Shown here one piece after another: positions 22,902-23,747 of a stretch of 23,747 nt of DNA (position 1 is the stretch's first letter; each line of letters opens with the position of its first letter). The translations under genes were made by a program, and so were the position numbers. Below the pieces are notes generated by a model, which saw only the letters and a program-made list of their open reading frames with translations, made no database searches and had not been told where the DNA came from. Source of the DNA: a virus; IMG/VR virus record IMGVR_UViG_3300043775_001227, positions 1-23,747 of that record, one strand, 5' to 3'.

Positions 22902-22917
22902 TATAGGAAAACCTATA
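22902..22917. promoter_or_regulatory. Palindromic operator TATAGGAAAACCTATA
   Basis: Perfect 6-bp arms (TATAGG/CCTATA) around AAAA. The right arm is the -10 box of the leftward promoter, so a bound protein would block RNA polymerase. The LexA-like repressor gene immediately upstream is the natural candidate binder; this is inferred from position. Confidence 0.65.
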
Positions 22918-22940
22918 GCCAAACTTATAGAGGTCGTCAA
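22912..22940 (-). promoter_or_regulatory. Leftward early promoter (sigma-70-like)
   Basis: On the - strand, TTGACG (22940-22935) is followed after exactly 17 bases by TATAGG (22917-22912). Both boxes and spacing are near consensus. Transcription should start near 22904 and read the early operon. Confidence 0.75.
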
Positions 22941-22960
22941 TAGGTAAAATTATATAGAGG
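22926..22960. repeat. TATAGAGG direct repeats around the early promoter -35
   Basis: TATAGAGG occurs at 22926-22933 and 22953-22960 (27 bp apart). The first copy lies in the promoter spacer and the second upstream of the -35. ATAGG at 22940-22944 touches the -35. They may be secondary operator or activator half-sites. Confidence 0.45.
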
Positions 22961-22988
22961 AATAGATATTCAAAAACTATGGGTGGCG

Positions 22989-23021
22989 TTTGGGATCAAA
23001 GATACGGGCTAAAATCCCAAA
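22989..23021. promoter_or_regulatory. Inverted repeat downstream of the repressor gene
   Basis: TTTGGGAT (22989-22996) and ATCCCAAA (23014-23021) form an 8-bp stem with a 17-base loop. It lies between repressor and early promoter. It might end repressor transcripts, but no U-run follows directly. Confidence 0.4.
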
Positions 23022-23092
23022 TCCTTATAAGCCATCATATTGAGCGCATCGGCGATGGTGGCCCGGTCGAAAAGGCCCGCCAGGCGGCTCAT
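23009..23092 (-). CDS. Possible micro-ORF (27 aa) after the repressor
   Basis: ATG at 23092 to TAG at 23009 encodes MSRLAGLFDRATIADALNM plus a short end. Shine-Dalgarno support is weak. Composition is protein-like and helical. It is the only frame in the 23022-23103 stretch. It may be real or chance. Confidence 0.3.
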   Translation of the reverse strand: MSRLAGLFDRATIADALNMMAYKDLGF

Positions 23093-23103
23093 GGAGCTTA
23101 GGG

Positions 23104-23747
23104 TCAGGCGTTGTATTTGCCGACCACCCGGTTCGCGTATTTCCACACGGTGCGGTCAAGCGTGAAGACCTTCGGCGGGTTGAATTGCTCGACCTTCCAC
23201 TCAGATTCGGTCACGCTCACCAATCGCTTGATGGTCGCTTTAAAATGACCATCCTCCGGGTCAGTCGTGAAAATGTGGTCCCGCCCGCGCATATACGTCA
23301 GCTTTGGGTTCACAAGAGCCATGTCGCCGGGCTCATAGGCCGGGAACATGCTTTCTCCTGTTATAACAACGCCGTAGGCATTATTGACTTCCGCCAGATA
23401 CCAAGGGCGTGGAACAACATCTATTGGGTCTGAACTCACAACCAGTTCGCCCGATCCGCCTTCGACAGCCGAAAAAACCGGCAAATCGCTCTTTCCAAAA
23501 AACCTATGGTGGATAGGTTTTCTCGAATTATCAAAGATTTGTTCGAGGGTAGACGATCCTTGTATGGCTGCATAGCGCGGATCGAGAGTTCCCGGCGACA
23601 CTCCTAGTGCCTCCGCAACTTCTATGAGCTTCTTTGTGGAGGCTTGCTCGCCTTTTTCCAGTTTATTTATAACGGGTTGGCTCAATCCGACCGCGTTTGC
23701 GAGATCGGTTTGCGACATGCCTCGCAGTTCGCGAAGCTCTTTAATCT
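23104..23747 (-). CDS. LexA/CI-like phage repressor, S24 peptidase type (N-terminus outside window)
   Basis: The frame remains open to the window edge (KELRELRG precedes the internal ATG at 23718), so a few N-terminal residues are missing. Counting from the internal Met, residues 1-45 form an XRE HTH (MSQTDLANAVGLSQPVINKL). The C-terminal half has ITGESMFPAYEPGD with the catalytic Ser, and a Lys in HFKATIKRLVS. Between them, PVFSAVEGGSGEL is the likely linker; no classical Ala-Gly cleavage pair is seen. It should hold lysogeny by repressing the leftward promoter just downstream. An internal perfect palindrome lies within its coding region. Confidence 0.85.
   Translation of the reverse strand, partial: IKELRELRGMSQTDLANAVGLSQPVINKLEKGEQASTKKLIEVAEALGVSPGTLDPRYAAIQGSSTLEQIFDNSRKPIHHRFFGKSDLPVFSAVEGGSGELVVSSDPIDVVPRPWYLAEVNNAYGVVITGESMFPAYEPGDMALVNPKLTYMRGRDHIFTTDPEDGHFKATIKRLVSVTESEWKVEQFNPPKVFTLDRTVWKYANRVVGKYNA
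23499..23521. promoter_or_regulatory. Intragenic palindrome in the repressor gene
   Basis: AAAACCTAT (23499-23507) and ATAGGTTTT (23513-23521) are perfect 9-bp arms around GGTGG. The left arm 9-mer also occurs in the promoter operator at 22908-22916, although the half-sites there point the other way. Possible secondary operator for autoregulation. Confidence 0.5.

Overview
The window is a contiguous piece of a temperate tailed-phage genome, most likely from an alphaproteobacterium of the Hyphomicrobiales (Rhizobiales) type. I base this on recognised families: the overlapping excisionase/integrase pair, a DUF6378-like protein, a dCTP deaminase-like protein, an ERF annealing protein with a YqaJ-type exonuclease, and a DUF7936-like tail accessory protein. 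No host gene is visible except the 3' part of a tRNA used as attachment site. The host assignment is an inference from family resemblance.

Layout. Bases 1-16969 are a rightward (+) late operon with almost no gaps. It starts inside a repeat-rich tail/fibre protein, followed by two related small virion proteins, three candidate internal/ejection proteins (one with a muramidase-like domain), a collar-type fibre with many HxH motifs, a small Ig-like protein, and a 1170-residue fibre with its accessory gene. A lysis cassette follows: M15-type endolysin, small membrane and lipoproteins, two holin candidates, and an i-spanin with an out-of-frame o-spanin. The arm ends with a metallophosphoesterase carrying a Fis-like HTH and two small unknowns. 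One gene, for a membrane protein at 6044-6409, lies antisense inside this operon. Bases 23747-17011 are leftward (-): a LexA-like repressor (cut by the window edge), a strong promoter overlapping a palindromic operator, small membrane proteins, ERF, YqaJ exonuclease, an SSB-like-tail protein, NinB, HNH nuclease, Xis and Int. Then comes a complete-looking attP (tRNA 3' end flanked by direct-repeat arm sites), then dCTP deaminase, DUF6378, an HTH protein and two tiny membrane proteins. The two arms converge at about 16970-17010 on a pair of mutually exclusive hairpins.

The most informative point is that attP has phage genes on both sides. In an integrated prophage the sites lie at the ends, so this sequence looks like a circular or virion form. 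It also implies that the leftward early operon runs unbroken from the repressor-controlled promoter through int and across attP into the dCTP deaminase group only when the phage is excised.

Base composition differs along the late arm. The receptor-side tail genes at about 1-3490 are visibly AT-richer than the ejection-protein genes at 6400-8400 (by hand count 25/60 G+C at 2041-2100 versus 42/60 at 7081-7140). I saw no CRISPR array, insertion sequence, complete tRNA, rRNA or reverse transcriptase.
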